64,000 nucleotides of DNA from Sphagnum compactum (GCA_965153455.1 OZ234497.1:16795872-16859871); one strand, 5' to 3'; counted from the stretch's first letter, positions 44,501-59,900 are shown. Numbers and translations: made by a program. The notes: generated by a model not told the origin, from the sequence alone.

Positions 44501-47098
44501 ACATGGTGAGCAGCTCTACAAGGTTTGGAACTTGCATGTTTTGTAGGGCCAGGGACCAACCTTGAGGCTGCAACTGCAAATGTACCTCAGAACCAGGTAG
44601 ATTTGGAGATTCCAAATTCAATAGGTTCCAAACCAAGGAGTCGCAATGAGGCTGCTGCAACAACTCAACTTTTCTTCTGGTGAAACCTGAACCCAAACCA
44701 CATTTTTGTTTCAATTATTTTTACATATTGTCTGGTTATCTAAGGGATTACTTAATACTTCTTTTGTAAACACAGCAAGTAAGATCCACCTTTTTATCAT
44801 GTGCTAGGTACAATAGTAATACAAAAAAATATTAACATTGGGTTTCTGTAGAGTAAGTGGAACTGGATGAACGTGGTTCTAAACCAGATTAGGTTTGACA
44901 TTATTTTGAAAAAAAACCAGAACTGAAGGTTCAATAATTCCAACAAAATGTTTCAAAACCACAGGGAGATCCCCCTAACTTAGAAAAAAAACAGCTAGAA
45001 CTAGAACTAGGATTGGAGGTTCCTTTTGAAAAAGAAGCAGAACTGAAGGTGCTGAACAAAATACTGTTTAAAAACAAGAACTGGACAACATTGGTCTCAA
45101 ACAACATTTTGATCAGTTAAAAGTTCTGCTTAAGCCCAAGACCAAGCAAAGGAAGACACTGGTCTAAACCCATCAATCAGTCTGGCATCTTCAACTTCAG
45201 AAGTTAGTACTGTAGGGTACTGGTTTGTGTTAGTACATTGACAGTTCAATTGAACATCCCCCTATTCTACCTGATCATCTTCTTGGATTATCCCAATCCA
45301 TAGATAAGCACTTTGGAGTGCCTACTTAACTACATAAATTAGAAGAGTAGAACTTGGGCAAAGCTTACAAGGTAAACACTGGGGCTACTACGAACACCAT
45401 AAGGAACTTGGAACTTCAATTTGTAACTGGGTTCAGTCCCACATTTTGTCAAGGCAAAGTGCAAGGGCCTGAGTGTAAGGTAGTTACTAGTTAGTCATCA
45501 AAAAGCCAATTAGAATGCAATCAATCAATTTCAGAAGGTATAAATAAACCTGAAATTACTATAAACACATCTATGACCTGACTAATATTGCCCATCCGCG
45601 TTAAGTTTCATACCAGAGGAAACACTGTGCCTGAAAACAAAACCACTTCCCACGAATTAGCCCTAATTTGGAGCAGTTGACAATGAAGGATTGAATAGAG
45701 TGCTGAACAGAAACATTAAATCACTTCATCATAGCATATCCCACTAACCTTTTGATATCATGCGAAGGGAGAACTGTCAGGTAGATCAGGAACATCAGGC
45801 TAGATACATAAGGACAGCATTAGTGTTCTTTTTCCAACCCTACTTATATTAGGGGTGACTATCCTACACATTCTGATTCATGCAGTTGTTGGGCAGTTCA
45901 CTGCAACACATTCCAAGGCTACACTGTTATCAAATGACTCATTGTCTAGACTCTATAAACATTAGAACCATTGTCAAATACTTATTTGCTTCAGATCATG
46001 GAATTGGTGATGTTGAAGGGAAGGCTCTTTACCAGCATTTACAAACCATTTTAGTGGATTTTCCAGCATACATGCAGGGGCAAATGTCACCAACTGAGGA
46101 TGCCAGTCAGGATCATTGATGAAGATATTCAGAAGGTCAAAGTTTCAGGCCTACTTGGATTATGATAGTATAGGTTTTTGGGGCCATACCAACAGTGAGT
46201 ACAGGGCATTCTTGCCTGGATGAAACCAGAGGCACAAAATACTCAAAATGCCAGCTTCGTAGTCATCTTGCAATGAGACAATCATGCAATCAAGTCCATG
46301 GATAAATCATCAGCACACATTTGATGAACTAATGTTAACCCTCCACATGCAGACTAGAGTTAGGATAAACAATAGAAATTCACAAGTACCAAAAATATCT
46401 TGATACACATGACTTAAGTCATCTAGAAAAGAATTGAGATATGACACAAAAAGGTTTATATGAGACAACATAACAATGTCAACAATCATGAAAAAGAGGA
46501 CAGCAACCCAAAAGAAAAGAGAAAACAAGAGCGAAAAAAAAAGCGAGGAGCAGTTGACCAAGACTGTCAGCCACATGTATGTTCAGGGACCTTTGACATC
46601 AACACGTATGGTGTTCACCACCTACCATCACATCCTATATGACTTCATCAGTTCCTGAAAATGGGTGGGGAAAATGTGACACTAACCAATGTAGAGAGTT
46701 TCTGTAACAAAACTTGCAGAAAGGGGAAAACTCAAAAAACCAAAAAGAGAAGGATAAGACCAAAAACCCCAAAAAAAAGGGGACTACTGGTATGTCAGTT
46801 CCCACCAAACCTAAACAAACATGACAAGAATTAGTAAGAAACAAGACAATCCCTGTGAATTGGAGGCAGACCTACAAATAGGTAATAAATGCATCTCAAC
46901 ACTCTTGGGTCTCCAACCGATTCCCACAATGCATTTCCCAATCTTTGGTAACTGTTTACCGATCACCAACAAAAATGACATTTTAGACCTACAGAGACCA
47001 ATGGAGCCGCCCTCTAAATCATGGTTCTCTCACTAAACGGTAACAATGTCAGAAAATGGTAAACTGACAGCAACCAACCAAAGCTGTGGATTGATACT

Positions 47099-49037
<1,939 letters not shown>

Positions 49038-49164
49038 GATCACAAGTTTGTATCCGCAACCAAAGAGGTCGAGCTCTGTGGAAAGCGCGAGAAAGAAAGA
49101 GATGTTCCGGCCGCCCTCCTTGTCACGAACTCTCACCTGACGCTCCCTGCCTCCCCCACCCCCA

Positions 49165-49187
49165 AAACCCTAATTTCTGAACCCTAA
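49165..49187. promoter_or_regulatory. Telo-boxes of the eL8 gene
   Basis: The plus strand has AAACCCTAA at 49165-49173 and AACCCTAA at 49180-49187. Telo-boxes near the transcription start are characteristic of plant ribosomal protein and translation genes. They lie 130-150 bases upstream of the eL8 ATG and 17-39 bases downstream of a TATA-like element, so close to +1. Confidence 0.8.
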
Positions 49188-49203
49188 CTGAATCACACCG
49201 ATT

Positions 49204-49211
49204 CTATTATA
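49204..49211 (-). promoter_or_regulatory. TATA-like element of the eL8 gene
   Basis: The minus strand reads TATAATAG about 165 bases upstream of the ATG. Its spacing to the telo-boxes fits a core promoter with transcription starting near 49175-49180 (inference). Confidence 0.55.
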
Positions 49212-49239
49212 CCCGTTCAGAGACCAAGTTGCCCAGTGC

Positions 49240-50039
49240 CGGGTCTTTAGTCGGTTCCGGTCAGGTTCCTAAACATGACCGCAGATTCTATATGCCGGAG
49301 ATGAACTGTGAACCAAACCCCCTTTCCCATAATATAGAAGAGACTTGGATTTGTTGAGGCGCTCAGATTTGTGAACTCAACTAGGCCCTTTTTTTCACAA
49401 ATACCATGGCCACCTTGAGACATTTTTGTAATAAGGCATTACCATGAGGAGCTTCATAAAGTGTAAAACTTGAGCAATGAATGAGGGTAGAGCCCAAGTT
49501 CACAAGGGCAAAAACTTGTGAAGCCCTTCAAGGTGATGCCTTACCTAATGTAAACAATTTTGAATTGTTTTTTGCCATGTGCCAAAGTGAAGAGATGATT
49601 ATGTGTAAACCCTTTGGCGAGGTTGAGCAATGGGTTACACATAGATGAACTTACCCTCACTTGGTTCACATGTATAAACCAATGTTGGCTAGTTTATATT
49701 TTGCAAGAAAACTTTTGGTCATGGTTCCAATTTCTTATGTTTTTGATAGCATTTTCAGGTCTAATTCAAGGGTTTTGAAATTTTGATAGAACCTAATATG
49801 GTTTAGTTGTGAACCTAGTTATTCACATTTCAAGACCTCTAGTTTTAGTAGCTTTAGGCTTTGTAAAAAACAATTTTTAAACAAGTTTGGCTCAATTTTG
49901 ACTTAATTCTACCTATTTACACCTACCCAAGAACTTTTTTCTTTCTTTTTACTAAGATTGCTCCACCAATAAAATTTGCCTACATATATCATTGAAATTG
50001 CAATACTCGCATATCTATTTTAAATCCATATTATTTGTG
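49240..50039. other. Spacer upstream of eL8
   Basis: No recognisable gene or repeat. Confidence 0.5.
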
Positions 50040-50480
50040 ATAATTTAAATGAAATACCCACATGACGGTCAACAATACACATTATCTATGGGAAAAGAAA
50101 ATGCAATATTTGCATGAAAATTTAAACATGCGGATTATGTGTGGGTGGCAAAATGAAACACCCACATTATAACCGTAAAACCACATTATATATGGGGGAA
50201 GAAAATGTAATACATGCATGACATTTTAAACATGAATATTGTATGGGGGGGGGGGTGAGGGGGGGATGCAATACTCACATTATGACCCCTAAATCCACAC
50301 TACTTATGGGAAAGGAGAATGCAATATTTGTATGACAATTTAAACACGCACATTATATGTGGGTGGGAGAATGCAATGCTTGCATTATGAACCTACTTGC
50401 ATGGCAATTTAAACATGCACATTGTAAGTGGGTGATAAAATGCATACTCACATTATGACCTTAAATCCACATGATCTACA
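50040..50480. repeat. Tandem repeat, about 118 bp x 3-4
   Basis: Units carry AATGCAATATTTGCATGA, AATTTAAACATGCACATTAT, GTGGGTGG and CACATTATGACC in the same order. One unit contains a long G run (about 50243-50267). Confidence 0.88.
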
Positions 50481-51059
50481 AGAGGTTGAAATTCCAAATT
50501 CATGTGTCAAACATAAAAAAAATTTAATGGAATTTGATGATCATGTTAAATCCATCCAAGGATATTGATTTGCCTAAATTAAGAACAAACAATTACAAAA
50601 AAAAATATTTAATGATTAATATCATACCATTAATGTTAAAGGACAATGTCATGTCCAAAGGAATTATAGCCTGATTTAAAAACACAACCTAAATAAAACC
50701 AACACACATTTCATTAACTCTCTAATCATAATCAAATTTTCAACGTCTTTGACAATTCAAATGTTTTTGTTCATTCTGATCTACATGTTTCTTTGCTTCC
50801 TATAAATGCTTCAAGAATTAATTGTTGGTTTGTTTTCAAGAGTTCATTATCTTTAAGGATTAGGTTTTGCTTAATTTAGTCCTACATCCATATTGATATT
50901 GTTCCAACTCCTTCCTACACCACGACTGACATCTTTTTTTGCCAATTGCGACAATAAAACATTTCCATCAACATTCTTTCCATTTAAAATGAAACTATAC
51001 AACATGTAGTAATAGATAATTACATCAAGGAGGAAAAGGATATGGAAAATTGTTTTTTA

Positions 51060-52030
51060 AGAACAACTTTTTGATTTTTTTTCTTCAGTATCCCAATTAA
51101 TGCATTATCGATGACAACCCTCCCCATTGATAGATGCTTGTTGTAGAATGATTCCAGTATGGTGTGCTGAGCATTTGTTGTTTACTTGTCAAGAATCATG
51201 AGCAAAAACAAAAGTGGATAACCTTTGTTACCAATGATGTAAGGGCAAATGCCATCCTTAATCCACATTTAGGATCAAACAAGCCTTTGTATGTTGCTTT
51301 CTAATATAGGTTGGACAATCAAATAGTCCTTGAACCATTCATTGGCCCTGATAGTCCTACAAAAACATATCAAAATCGTCTATCATGATTGACAATTGCC
51401 TACATCTAAATGTTGTGAGCTTTCAATTTGTAAAAAAATTAATCAATAACAAATGCATCTTTTGGCTTTTGTATGTGAATTTGCATGCAATAAATCACAC
51501 CATGAATAAGCGAAAAACCACACAAATCTTGAAACCAACCATGATTCAAGAGAGCTTTTTTCCCCTTGGCCATTGGATTTGGCTTCTAAACATTTCATTA
51601 ACAACAAGAACAAATTTATGGATGACCATGTTCATAAATGACTTGCCGATTGCAAACATTTCATTGCATTGGAGATAATTAGTTCCATGGGCCAGTTTGT
51701 ACAATGAACATACAATTCTAATGTTAACCAAAATAACTTATCATTATTTTGTGTGTTTTTTTCAATTAAAGGTTTCAACTCCTCCATCAATTGCACAACT
51801 TCTTTAATCACTTTGAAGTGTTCCACCCACCTTTGATCCTCGTATTGCGTCATGAGAAAATTTGAATACCAAGTAATGCTCCTTGCTTTGACCTAATCAC
51901 CAACCTCCTTGGTTATCAAATCCTCAAAATTATAGCATAACCAAAATTGATGTAGCATGATAACAATCCTCATCGTAGTGAATAACAACTGACTATCACA
52001 TGCCCAAGATCCAAATAGATCTTCCATCAT
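51060..52030 (-). pseudogene. PIF/Harbinger transposase, HARBI1-like, inactive
   Basis: On the minus strand: ARSITWYSNFLMTQYEDQRW with VEHFKVIKEVV, then CSLYKLAHGTNYLQCNEMFA with IGKSFMNMVIHKF (the helical, DNA-binding-type region of HARBI1 proteins), RSQIQWPRGKKL, LIHGVIYCMQIHIQKPKDAF, YIIGNKGYPLLFLLM and VVIDNALIGILKK. This is the DDE endonuclease of PIF/Harbinger elements. Two catalytic aspartates are lost: the usual GxID reads GVIY and the usual GDxGY reads GNKGY. Frame changes and stops also break it. No terminal repeats were identified. Confidence 0.82.
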
Positions 52031-52264
52031 ATTTCCCATCAAATTCATGCTTTCATTTTCAACCTCATTGCAAAGGATTAGGGCTCTTGAACCACAAAAC
52101 CAAATGAAAAAATTGGATTCGCAAGATTACTTCAAGTGGTTTCATGACAAAAAGTTGTTGCTTTTGAAACAGAATCAAACACTATAAAGAAGAAAGGATG
52201 ATTCATATGAAGGTTGTAATCAAATGCATAATAGTGATAGCCTTAGAACGCAACAAATGATAAT

Positions 52265-52545
52265 GCCAAAACATGTTGTGAGAACATGAAAAACACCATT
52301 GCGAAATGAAAGAAATGGCAGGGAGATGTGAAGTTTTGAGAACATGAAAAACCAGTTGTGAAACATGAGAGAGATGGCAAGGAGAGGCATAACTTCGAAA
52401 ACACAAAAAACCAATTGCGAAGTGGGATAGATGGCAAGGAGAGGTGCAACTCTGAGAACATGAAAATATAGTTACGAGATAAAAAAGAAATGGTAGGGAA
52501 AGGTGGAGTTTTAAAAGTATAAGAGAGATGACAACCAGGAACAAA
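52265..52545. repeat. Minisatellite, about 60 bp x 4-5
   Basis: Units carry GATGGCAAGGAGAGGTG, GAGAACATGAAAAACCA and GTTGCGAA-like blocks. It lies next to the HARBI1-like remnant. Open frames on the minus strand here are repeat artefacts. Confidence 0.88.
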
Positions 52546-53524
52546 GCGCCGAGAGCATGAGAGCTATGAGACAAGAGAAAGGAAGAAGAAAATGAAGTGG
52601 CAAGGTGGGAACATCCTTTGTAATGATGGCACGGTTGTTAACTTTCGGTGATGGATCATGAATAGAGATTATTTATCGCCAACAAACAACGAAAAATTAG
52701 GGACAAAGTTAGTAGGGATGAATGGAGTTAGGCATAAAAAAGATAAAACTATCTATGTACGCTAAAAAAAAGAAAAGTTGCCACCTTCATCATCAACCTA
52801 AAACCTACCATCACGCTATGACCACTCCTATGTTGACAAACCCTAACTCTAAGTTTGAATGGACCTTTATATTCATAACCAAGAGTAATAAGTAGGCCAC
52901 TATTTCATTTGATATCGCTTCACAACACAGCCAACCATATCGAATCTCCAAAACATGTTCCAAAATTTTTGCATCCCTTATTGTTTCTTGAGAAAAAAAG
53001 GCTTTTCGAAATTGAAGAAGAGTAACATTTCCATGTGCAATGCTTCATTCCACAAAACCAAAGTCTCAGCCATAATATGGGCTAGGACAGGCCGGTAGCA
53101 TACCTTTTGTGTACAGCAAAGCCAGAGGATGAGGAAGACTTGCTCCATTTTTGTCTCTTGTTTTCTTGCGATACCCAGTAGGTATGTGGAGGGTATCACA
53201 TGAAAAAAAAACAGAAAAAACTGCAGGCAGTCTAAAACTACAGAATGCCCATTGTTTGTTTGGGAAAAAATACACTAAGTGGGGTGCCCTCCAGTTACAC
53301 AAAAGAAATCAGAGTGCCTCTTTACAGATCCAGATCATTCATTGTCATATGATGGCATGTGCATGATGTGCCTCGCACCCCTGCAAATAGCCGACCTCCA
53401 TCTTATGCCCACTTGACACTATGTGTCAGGGCTGAAAAAACTTGAGGCCAACGTTGAGCATTTTGGGCTTGTTGCTTGGCCCCAAGTTACTACTAAATGC
53501 TACAACATTGATGTCAGGATATTA

Positions 53525-53860
53525 ACAAGGGGTGTGTCCCACACGGAAGACACAAAGACATTAAACTAAACTGACACAGTGGCCCTTGCCATTTACATGA
53601 AAAAGTATCCTAGGGCAAAAGAAGAATTATGGAAACTCAAAATTTTCACCATGCAAAGATATAATCTTCAAAAAATCCTCTAAAAAGAAACAAACTTCTT
53701 CAAGATATTATAACTAATCTCAAGCTTCAACACAAGTCAAAATATCATCTTTCAAAAATCCTCATATAAAAATAGACCTATTACTTAATGGCCTTAAGCT
53801 ACTATACTCTATAATGAATCTAAACACAATATCCTTACCTACCCAGGCAAAGCCAATAAA
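53525..53860 (-). repeat. Dispersed repeat R2, copy 2
   Basis: Reverse-strand partner of 24835-25165; see that entry. Confidence 0.85.
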
Positions 53861-54120
53861 TGCTGGAACATTGGCCCCCAAGGGTTGCAAATTGGCGTCC
53901 CAAATTAGATGGTATCCTTTTTTCAGCCTTGCCAATACAAGGCCATAAAGTTCAGTATTTATTAATAACTTGGGTCAGATTGAAATTTTTTTTTTCTATT
54001 TTAGCCTTTGACTCTTAATTGTAAAGCACTTTTGCACCATTAGGAATGCTTGATTTGAGTTGAACATTGGGTTTTTGACTCCTAGTGTAAAAAAGCGGGT
54101 CTTAGTCACTAATGTTTTAA

Positions 54121-54310
54121 AATTTTATTTTTATGTAGCTTAAGTGGCAATCATCCATAAAAAGAAAAAGAAAAAATGGCAACCATCCCTAAGAAGATTT
54201 TGCCAAATTTGGCTATAAACTAAGTACACATCCATAATCAACCTTCTATATTTATGACCGCACATTGAAAACCAGATTCAAAATCTGATGATTTTTTTCC
54301 ACCCACTTCA
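54121..54310 (+). repeat. Dispersed repeat family R1, copy 5
   Basis: ATGTAGCTTAAGTGGCAATC with ATCCATAA, GCCAAATTTGGCTATAAAC and AATCTGATGATTTTT line up with copies 3 and 4. A (AAAAAG)-like patch with a duplicated GGCAAC/CATCC motif is inserted in the middle. Confidence 0.75.
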
Positions 54311-55324
54311 CTTATGGTGATTGAAACCCTTCAAAATCACTTCATCTTCAAATTCATTATTTTTTTATTTCACTTTTTGGTGAAACTTTGCTATGTAGTA
54401 AAAAAAGAGACTGCCATGCACTCTCTAACAAGCCAAATCCACACCCCAGACAGAATCAAATTCAATATACAATGTATGTTTGGATGATTTATTGTTTCAT
54501 CCATTCACACGAGGATGATGTACACAAGGGTTATTAAAAATTCTAGTGTAAATTTGACCGCTTTTACTAATTTATTGGGAGAAAATGCCAGATTTTCCAT
54601 ATCACAAAATTGAAAAAATAGCCTTGCTCCAAATGCTTCACCATCTTACTTTAGGCCAGTTTAACAATCCATTGTCGAAGGCCCAATTTTTTCTTTGCCC
54701 ATCATCATTTAAAGTAAAGAAGTAAACCTTTCCTGAGCGTCTGCGCTGCTGCTACATATATTTTCACTGCTCCTACCTGTACAACTACTAGAATTACTCG
54801 CGAACTGTATGCATTAAATGCATACTGAGATTTAATAAAATTTCCTTACTTTACATAGGTAGTTACCGAGGTAGTGCAAGGTGGAAGTAGGAGGATAGCT
54901 TACCTTGGTAACTCGGTGTGGTTCATACTGGTTTCCAACTGCTGATGCATTGGTGGGTGTTGGGTCACACTATCCCCAAAACCATGAAGAATATTTTAGA
55001 TGTTTTCTTAACAGCTTTCATAATCCAATTTTAAAAAATCTATTTATATTTAAATAAATGGCACTGTACATTATTTTGAATCATGTGGAATATACATTTA
55101 ATTTTTGAAAATTCAATTTGACATCCATTTTTAATTAATTTTTATATTTGCTAAAGATTGTGATATTAATTAACAAATCAATAGAAACTCAGTATTAATT
55201 AACTAAAAATTGATGCCAATTGTACTCTCATGAAGTACAAGGGGTTGAGAAGTTTTACTTTTATTTTTCCAAATAGTTAGTTACAAGGCGTTTATCAAAA
55301 TGTTTGAAACATTAATAAATAATT

Positions 55325-55660
55325 TAATTCATGTGGAACTGGCCCAAGTATTATAGTATCACCTTTTGATTCCAATAGTATTACATGTGAAGATCATCTT
55401 ATTTGGTGGCACAACCATGAAGGGAAGTTTCAAAATTTTGGCATTCTAATGTCACGGAGTGAAATAGAAAATAATGTTTAATCTTGCTGGAATATTGATA
55501 GCTCTGCGTCAATGTTGTTTACAAGTGAAAAACTTGGACAAAATCATCACAATTGTTAAAGAATGACATGATGATTTGCTTTGTGAATTGTCTACTAAAT
55601 AAGAATATGAAAATTTACTTAAAAACTCAAGGATCTTCATTTGATGGCAACTATGAATTG
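55325..55660 (+). pseudogene. hAT transposase C-terminal fragment, copy D
   Basis: Translated across frame changes it gives VSPFDSNSITCEDHLIWWHN with HEGKFQNFGIL, then LAGILIALRQCCLQVKNLDK and IITIVK. This is the hAT dimerisation region and matches the same blocks of copies A and C. Nothing from the N-terminal transposase was found upstream, so it is a truncated relic. Confidence 0.75.
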
Positions 55661-57165
55661 ATTAAAAAACCATAATATCCTGAACGTAGATGGTGATTAA
55701 CATTGCAGAGGTATTAAACTTTCCCATTTTATATTTTTTCAGCAATTGATTCTTTTGTTGCTCCTTTTTTTGTCATTAACATATTCATTTGTTATTTGTT
55801 TTTATAAAATATGCCTTGTTGGTATCATGGAGTTTACCTTAAATGTGGTATCTAACCCACACTAGTTTTAACATTGTGGCATGATGTTAATTACTTTCTT
55901 GCTCATTATTCCATTTGGTAGCAAATTGTCTTAGTGAAAACAATGGGTGTTTCATCCAATGTAGTTGCTACCTTTCCATATTTACAACTATCATCCAATG
56001 GGTTTGCTATAACTAAATAATAGTTTTTAAAAAACTAAATGAACATTCAAAAGTATAGTATTCTACATAAAATATCTATTTATTCTCTATTCAAAGAAAT
56101 CAAAGCTTTATAATGCAAAAAAAAAGAAAACATCACATCATAACTCTCCATTATACTATAGAATATAAATATATATTTTCAACTTGTGTAGGGACATTAT
56201 TTCATCCCTATGATACAACATGTCTAATAACTCTCTTACTCTCAAAAGACAAATGTATCAAACCCCAAAAACATAATAAAATGTAATGGAATGGAATAAT
56301 CCTCCACACAACAAGGTCCCCACACCCATAAACCACATAGGGCATTTCATCTTCTCTTATAATCTAGGCCTATATCCAAACCTCCTTCACAAACCCCCTT
56401 ACTTAGTGGCAATCTAGTTACCAACTACTTTATTTTATGAATTCACTACCAGTTTGTAGCTTCATTTCCTAGTAAATAGAATATGATAAGTGTAAACATA
56501 CCACTAATAACTAAAAATTACTAGGATGCCCATTAGGCTAATTAGACTAGGAGATTTGTTCCCCTGACATTGAACTTTAATTTGATTTGGCTCCCTCACT
56601 AATCTCCTTAGCAAATAAGCTAATATTTTGTCTTTTTAAATTTTTGCTTCCTCCAACGACCTCCTTTCAAAATCTCACAATGAACTTTCGTTTTATTCTT
56701 TTGATTTTGCACATTTCATTAGGCTTTTTCATCTATCTTTGGAGCTTGTGCACCTTTCTTTATGTTTGCACACCTCTTTTTATGTCCATGTGCCTTTCTT
56801 TGGATTTTAAAAAAAAAAGTTAAACACCTTTTTCTAGATTTTTGACATTTTTTGTGTACACCTCCCTTTATGTTCATGTAATTGTTAAAATTTCTAGTTT
56901 TTATATGTGTTTTTTGTTTTGGTTGTTATTAAAAGGTTTGAAATGGAAACTTGGCGTTATGGATTGTTAACATGCTTGCGTGTGAAACTTAATAATGATG
57001 ATGAAAATGATTGGGTTGTTTAAAACCTCATATTCCAAATTAGGCTCAATGAGCTTAAAGCACATTTCCAGTAAAAAGGAAATAAATTAGGTTGATGAAG
57101 GAACTTCCAAAAGGATTGAGTGTTTGGTGAAGTGCACATCATGCACAATTATTTTCTTGCCACAT
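55661..57165. other. AT-rich spacer
   Basis: No gene recognised. A degenerate repeat of GCACCTTTCTTTATGTTTG-like units sits at about 56745-56885. Confidence 0.5.
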
Positions 57166-57169
57166 CACC

Positions 57170-58215
57170 TTGTACAATAATAAGTTCTTTTAATGTTGTT
57201 ATTAGATGTGATGACCTTTATTTTTAAGTTGCTTGAAGTTGTTGTCACACAAGATGGATATTCGTGCAGTGTAAGGATGCATTTAAAAAAATGGACCTTT
57301 TTTCTTTTAAAAGATGCAAAATTGTCATTCACATGCTTGCACATGGAATTGCAAATGATGCAATAAATGAATATTGTCATCTAGGGGAGAACACAACAAT
57401 GGAAAATTTGAAAATATTTGTGTGGGTTATTTGGGAGTTGTTTGAACACATGTATTTGAAATACCCAACACAAGAATATTTGGAATGCCAATTGCAAATT
57501 AATGCAACATAGGGTTGGCAAGGGATGTTTGCCTTTTTGGACTACATGCACTATTGTTGGAAGAATTGCCCAATTGATTACCAAGGCCAATTTATTGTCA
57601 TATACAAGGATAAACATTTTTATATAATCCTAGAAGTTGTTGCAAATCAAAGCTTATGGATATGGCATTGTCATCTTGGTTTTCCTAGTGGCAACAACAT
57701 AAATGTTTTAACAAGTTGCCTTTGATTTTTGACATGTTGTGAGGTGCAAAAAATGACTTGAACTTTGAGGTGAATGGACATTATTACTTTAATTACAAGT
57801 GTTGGTTGATGATATTTTCCCAAGGTGGTTGGTATGTGGGTAAATTGTTCATGAACTGGAGGGGGAGAAAAGGAATTCTAAGTTTGCATAATAGCAAGAA
57901 GCAATTCAAAAAAACATTGAAAAATAATTTGGCATGTTACTGTTTCATTTGAGCATAATCTAGAACCTTTGTAAACATTGGGATAGGAACATTGTGAGTG
58001 ACATCCCTCATGCTTATGTGATCATTCATAGCATCATCATAGAAGATGAAAGCATCTTGTCCTTGGGACCTTGTTTTGAATAATAGATTTCTTATTTGGC
58101 AAGGTTTCAATTTTACCAATTATAAAGATGGAATAGAAGAGAGAGAAAGTTTGGATAAACATTTTGCATTAAGGAATGATTTGATAGAACACCTTTGGGC
58201 TTTCAAAGAAAATTT
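57170..58215 (+). pseudogene. Plant-type PIF/Harbinger transposase (Plant_tran family), inactive
   Basis: The frame 57264-57512 (QCKDAFKKMDLFSFKRCKIV, then IHMLAHGIANDAINEY and ENTTMENLKIFVWVI) and the next frame 57525-57725 (FLDYMHYCWKNCP, VANQSLWIWHCHLGFP, NNINVL) match, block by block, the plant transposon protein family (PF04827), whose usual wording is QKC..RMLAYG, GSIDCMHWKWKNCP and ASQDLWIWHAFFG. It goes on to EVNGHYYFNY, HAYVIIHSIIIEDES and LRNDLIEHLWAFK near 58170-58215. The first catalytic D is kept (LDYMH). The second is replaced (NNINVL for ND-NVL) and the third is not recognisable. Several stops and frame changes confirm decay. Confidence 0.85.
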
Positions 58216-59429
58216 GTGACCAATGATGTTTTATTTGTAATAAAATTGTTTTTGTTCATTTAGGTAGTGAAGTTTTGTGCACAATGTGTCTTGAATTTTG
58301 TGTACAATGGCTCTCATATTTTTGTGAATTTTATTATTGTTGAAAGTGAATTTTTGTGTGCAATGAATATTAAATTTTGAATCGTGTAATGTTCTAGAAT
58401 TTTGAGTCATGTAACGTTCTATAGTTTTTGGGTCTTGGATGTTTTCACGGTTGTGCACAATGTCAAATCTTTTGGTTTGTGGTTCTCTTTAGACACTTTC
58501 ACATCTTTCTACATTTTCACACCTTTGTTCAAACTTGTGCACCTCTCTTTAGACTTTTAGATATCTTGGAATGCCTTTTTTATGTTTTTGCAAAAAAACA
58601 TTTCCAAAAATGCTTCATGTTTTATGAATGTGGACACCCAAAAAAAAAAAAAAAAAAAAACTATGAACTCCTTTGACAATCTTGGATTTCATCACATTAT
58701 CCTAATGTGATCTATAGGCCGTTAATATGTTTCTTTTTAGCCCAATAGGATGTATATTGGCTTAATGTTACGGTGGGGGTGGTTGTGCATGCAAACACAT
58801 AGATGGCGACAACAATAAGTTACCAATAGAAGGTTGTTTCCAGCAAAGGGTGGAGATGTTTTAAGGTGTCCTATCAATAATTATGAAAATTTGAGTTTTT
58901 TACACAAATGAAAATGTTCACATGTGAATGTAATTGAACAAAAAACAAATGAAAAAATACACACAAATGATATTATCTCTTAAAATAAATTTAAACTTGG
59001 ATTGATATTTTTCCCCAAAGGATTTAAAAACAAAAATTGTAAAAAGCAAGGGGCTTTTGAGGGGTTTAAACCAATGTTGGTCAAATATTTAAAAAACCCC
59101 AATGTATCATTTAGGATCATTCATGTATCCAAGTCTGATCCTTTCCAAACATCAACCCTTATGATACCCGCCATGATGCCCTGATCACTGGTTTTCACAC
59201 AAGTGATAATCGGTAATGGTGAAATCCAATGAAGTTTGATCCCCTTGCAAATGTTGAGATTTGGGGGGTCAATTTTTCCTTGGTTTCGGTTTTCAAGCTA
59301 GGGGGCACAAGTAATTTTATTTCTTAAGTTAGTTTAGGTTTAAAGTTATGAGCGACACTGCATATGTAATGACGTTTTATGCTCTACCTTCCAAGGATAA
59401 ACCCATCCCAGGTGGTCCCATTTTTTTTG
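58216..59429. other. AT-rich spacer with poly-A tract
   Basis: Contains a CACCTCTCTTTAGAC-like degenerate repeat (58485-58560) and an A run at about 58640-58660. No gene. Confidence 0.5.
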
Positions 59430-59900
59430 TTTGTTGTTGTTCATCGTTTGCTTTCGCCACTTGCTACTGTTAATAGTTTTTTAAAATATGTTTGTTGTTC
59501 ATTGCTTGCTTTTGCCATGCTTGCTATTCATTGTTTGTTTTTTTCATCACTTATTATTTTTCATCGTTCATTTTTGAGTTTTTTTTTGCCACATTTGTTA
59601 TTCTTTGATTATTGCTCCTTGTCATTCGTTGCTGTCATTTTCTACTCCTTGTTGCTTATTACTCTTCATCGCCTATTGTTATTTGTTGCATGTTGATGTT
59701 CATTGTTTGTTGTTGTTCGTTGCTTATTGTTGTTCATTGCATGGTGTTATTCGTTGTTCGCTACTACTTGTCGTTCATTATTGTCGTTTGCTTACACCAT
59801 TTGTTGCTTCATTGTTGTTCTACTCTTAGGTACCAATTGCCTATCACCCCATTGCCAATATTGTTTGTCACTCACTTTCATCACTTATTATTATTTGTCG
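59430..59900. repeat. Degenerate GTTGTTCATT-type minisatellite
   Basis: Units like TGTTGTTCATTGTTTGC and CGTTGCTTATTG recur throughout. Several overlapping plus-strand frames here are repeat artefacts. Confidence 0.85.

Larger units (their letters stand above)
40107..47098. other. Gene-poor spacer with simple repeats
   Basis: Contains R1 copy 4, a three-unit tandem repeat at 41.25 kb and a G run at about 43467. Open frames at 43102-43601 and 45880-46119 show no family motif. The last few hundred bases include the eL8 3' UTR. Confidence 0.5.

Noticed and set aside
52203-52574. Minus-strand frames rich in Ser and Pro.
   Set aside because: They are translations of the 60-bp minisatellite.
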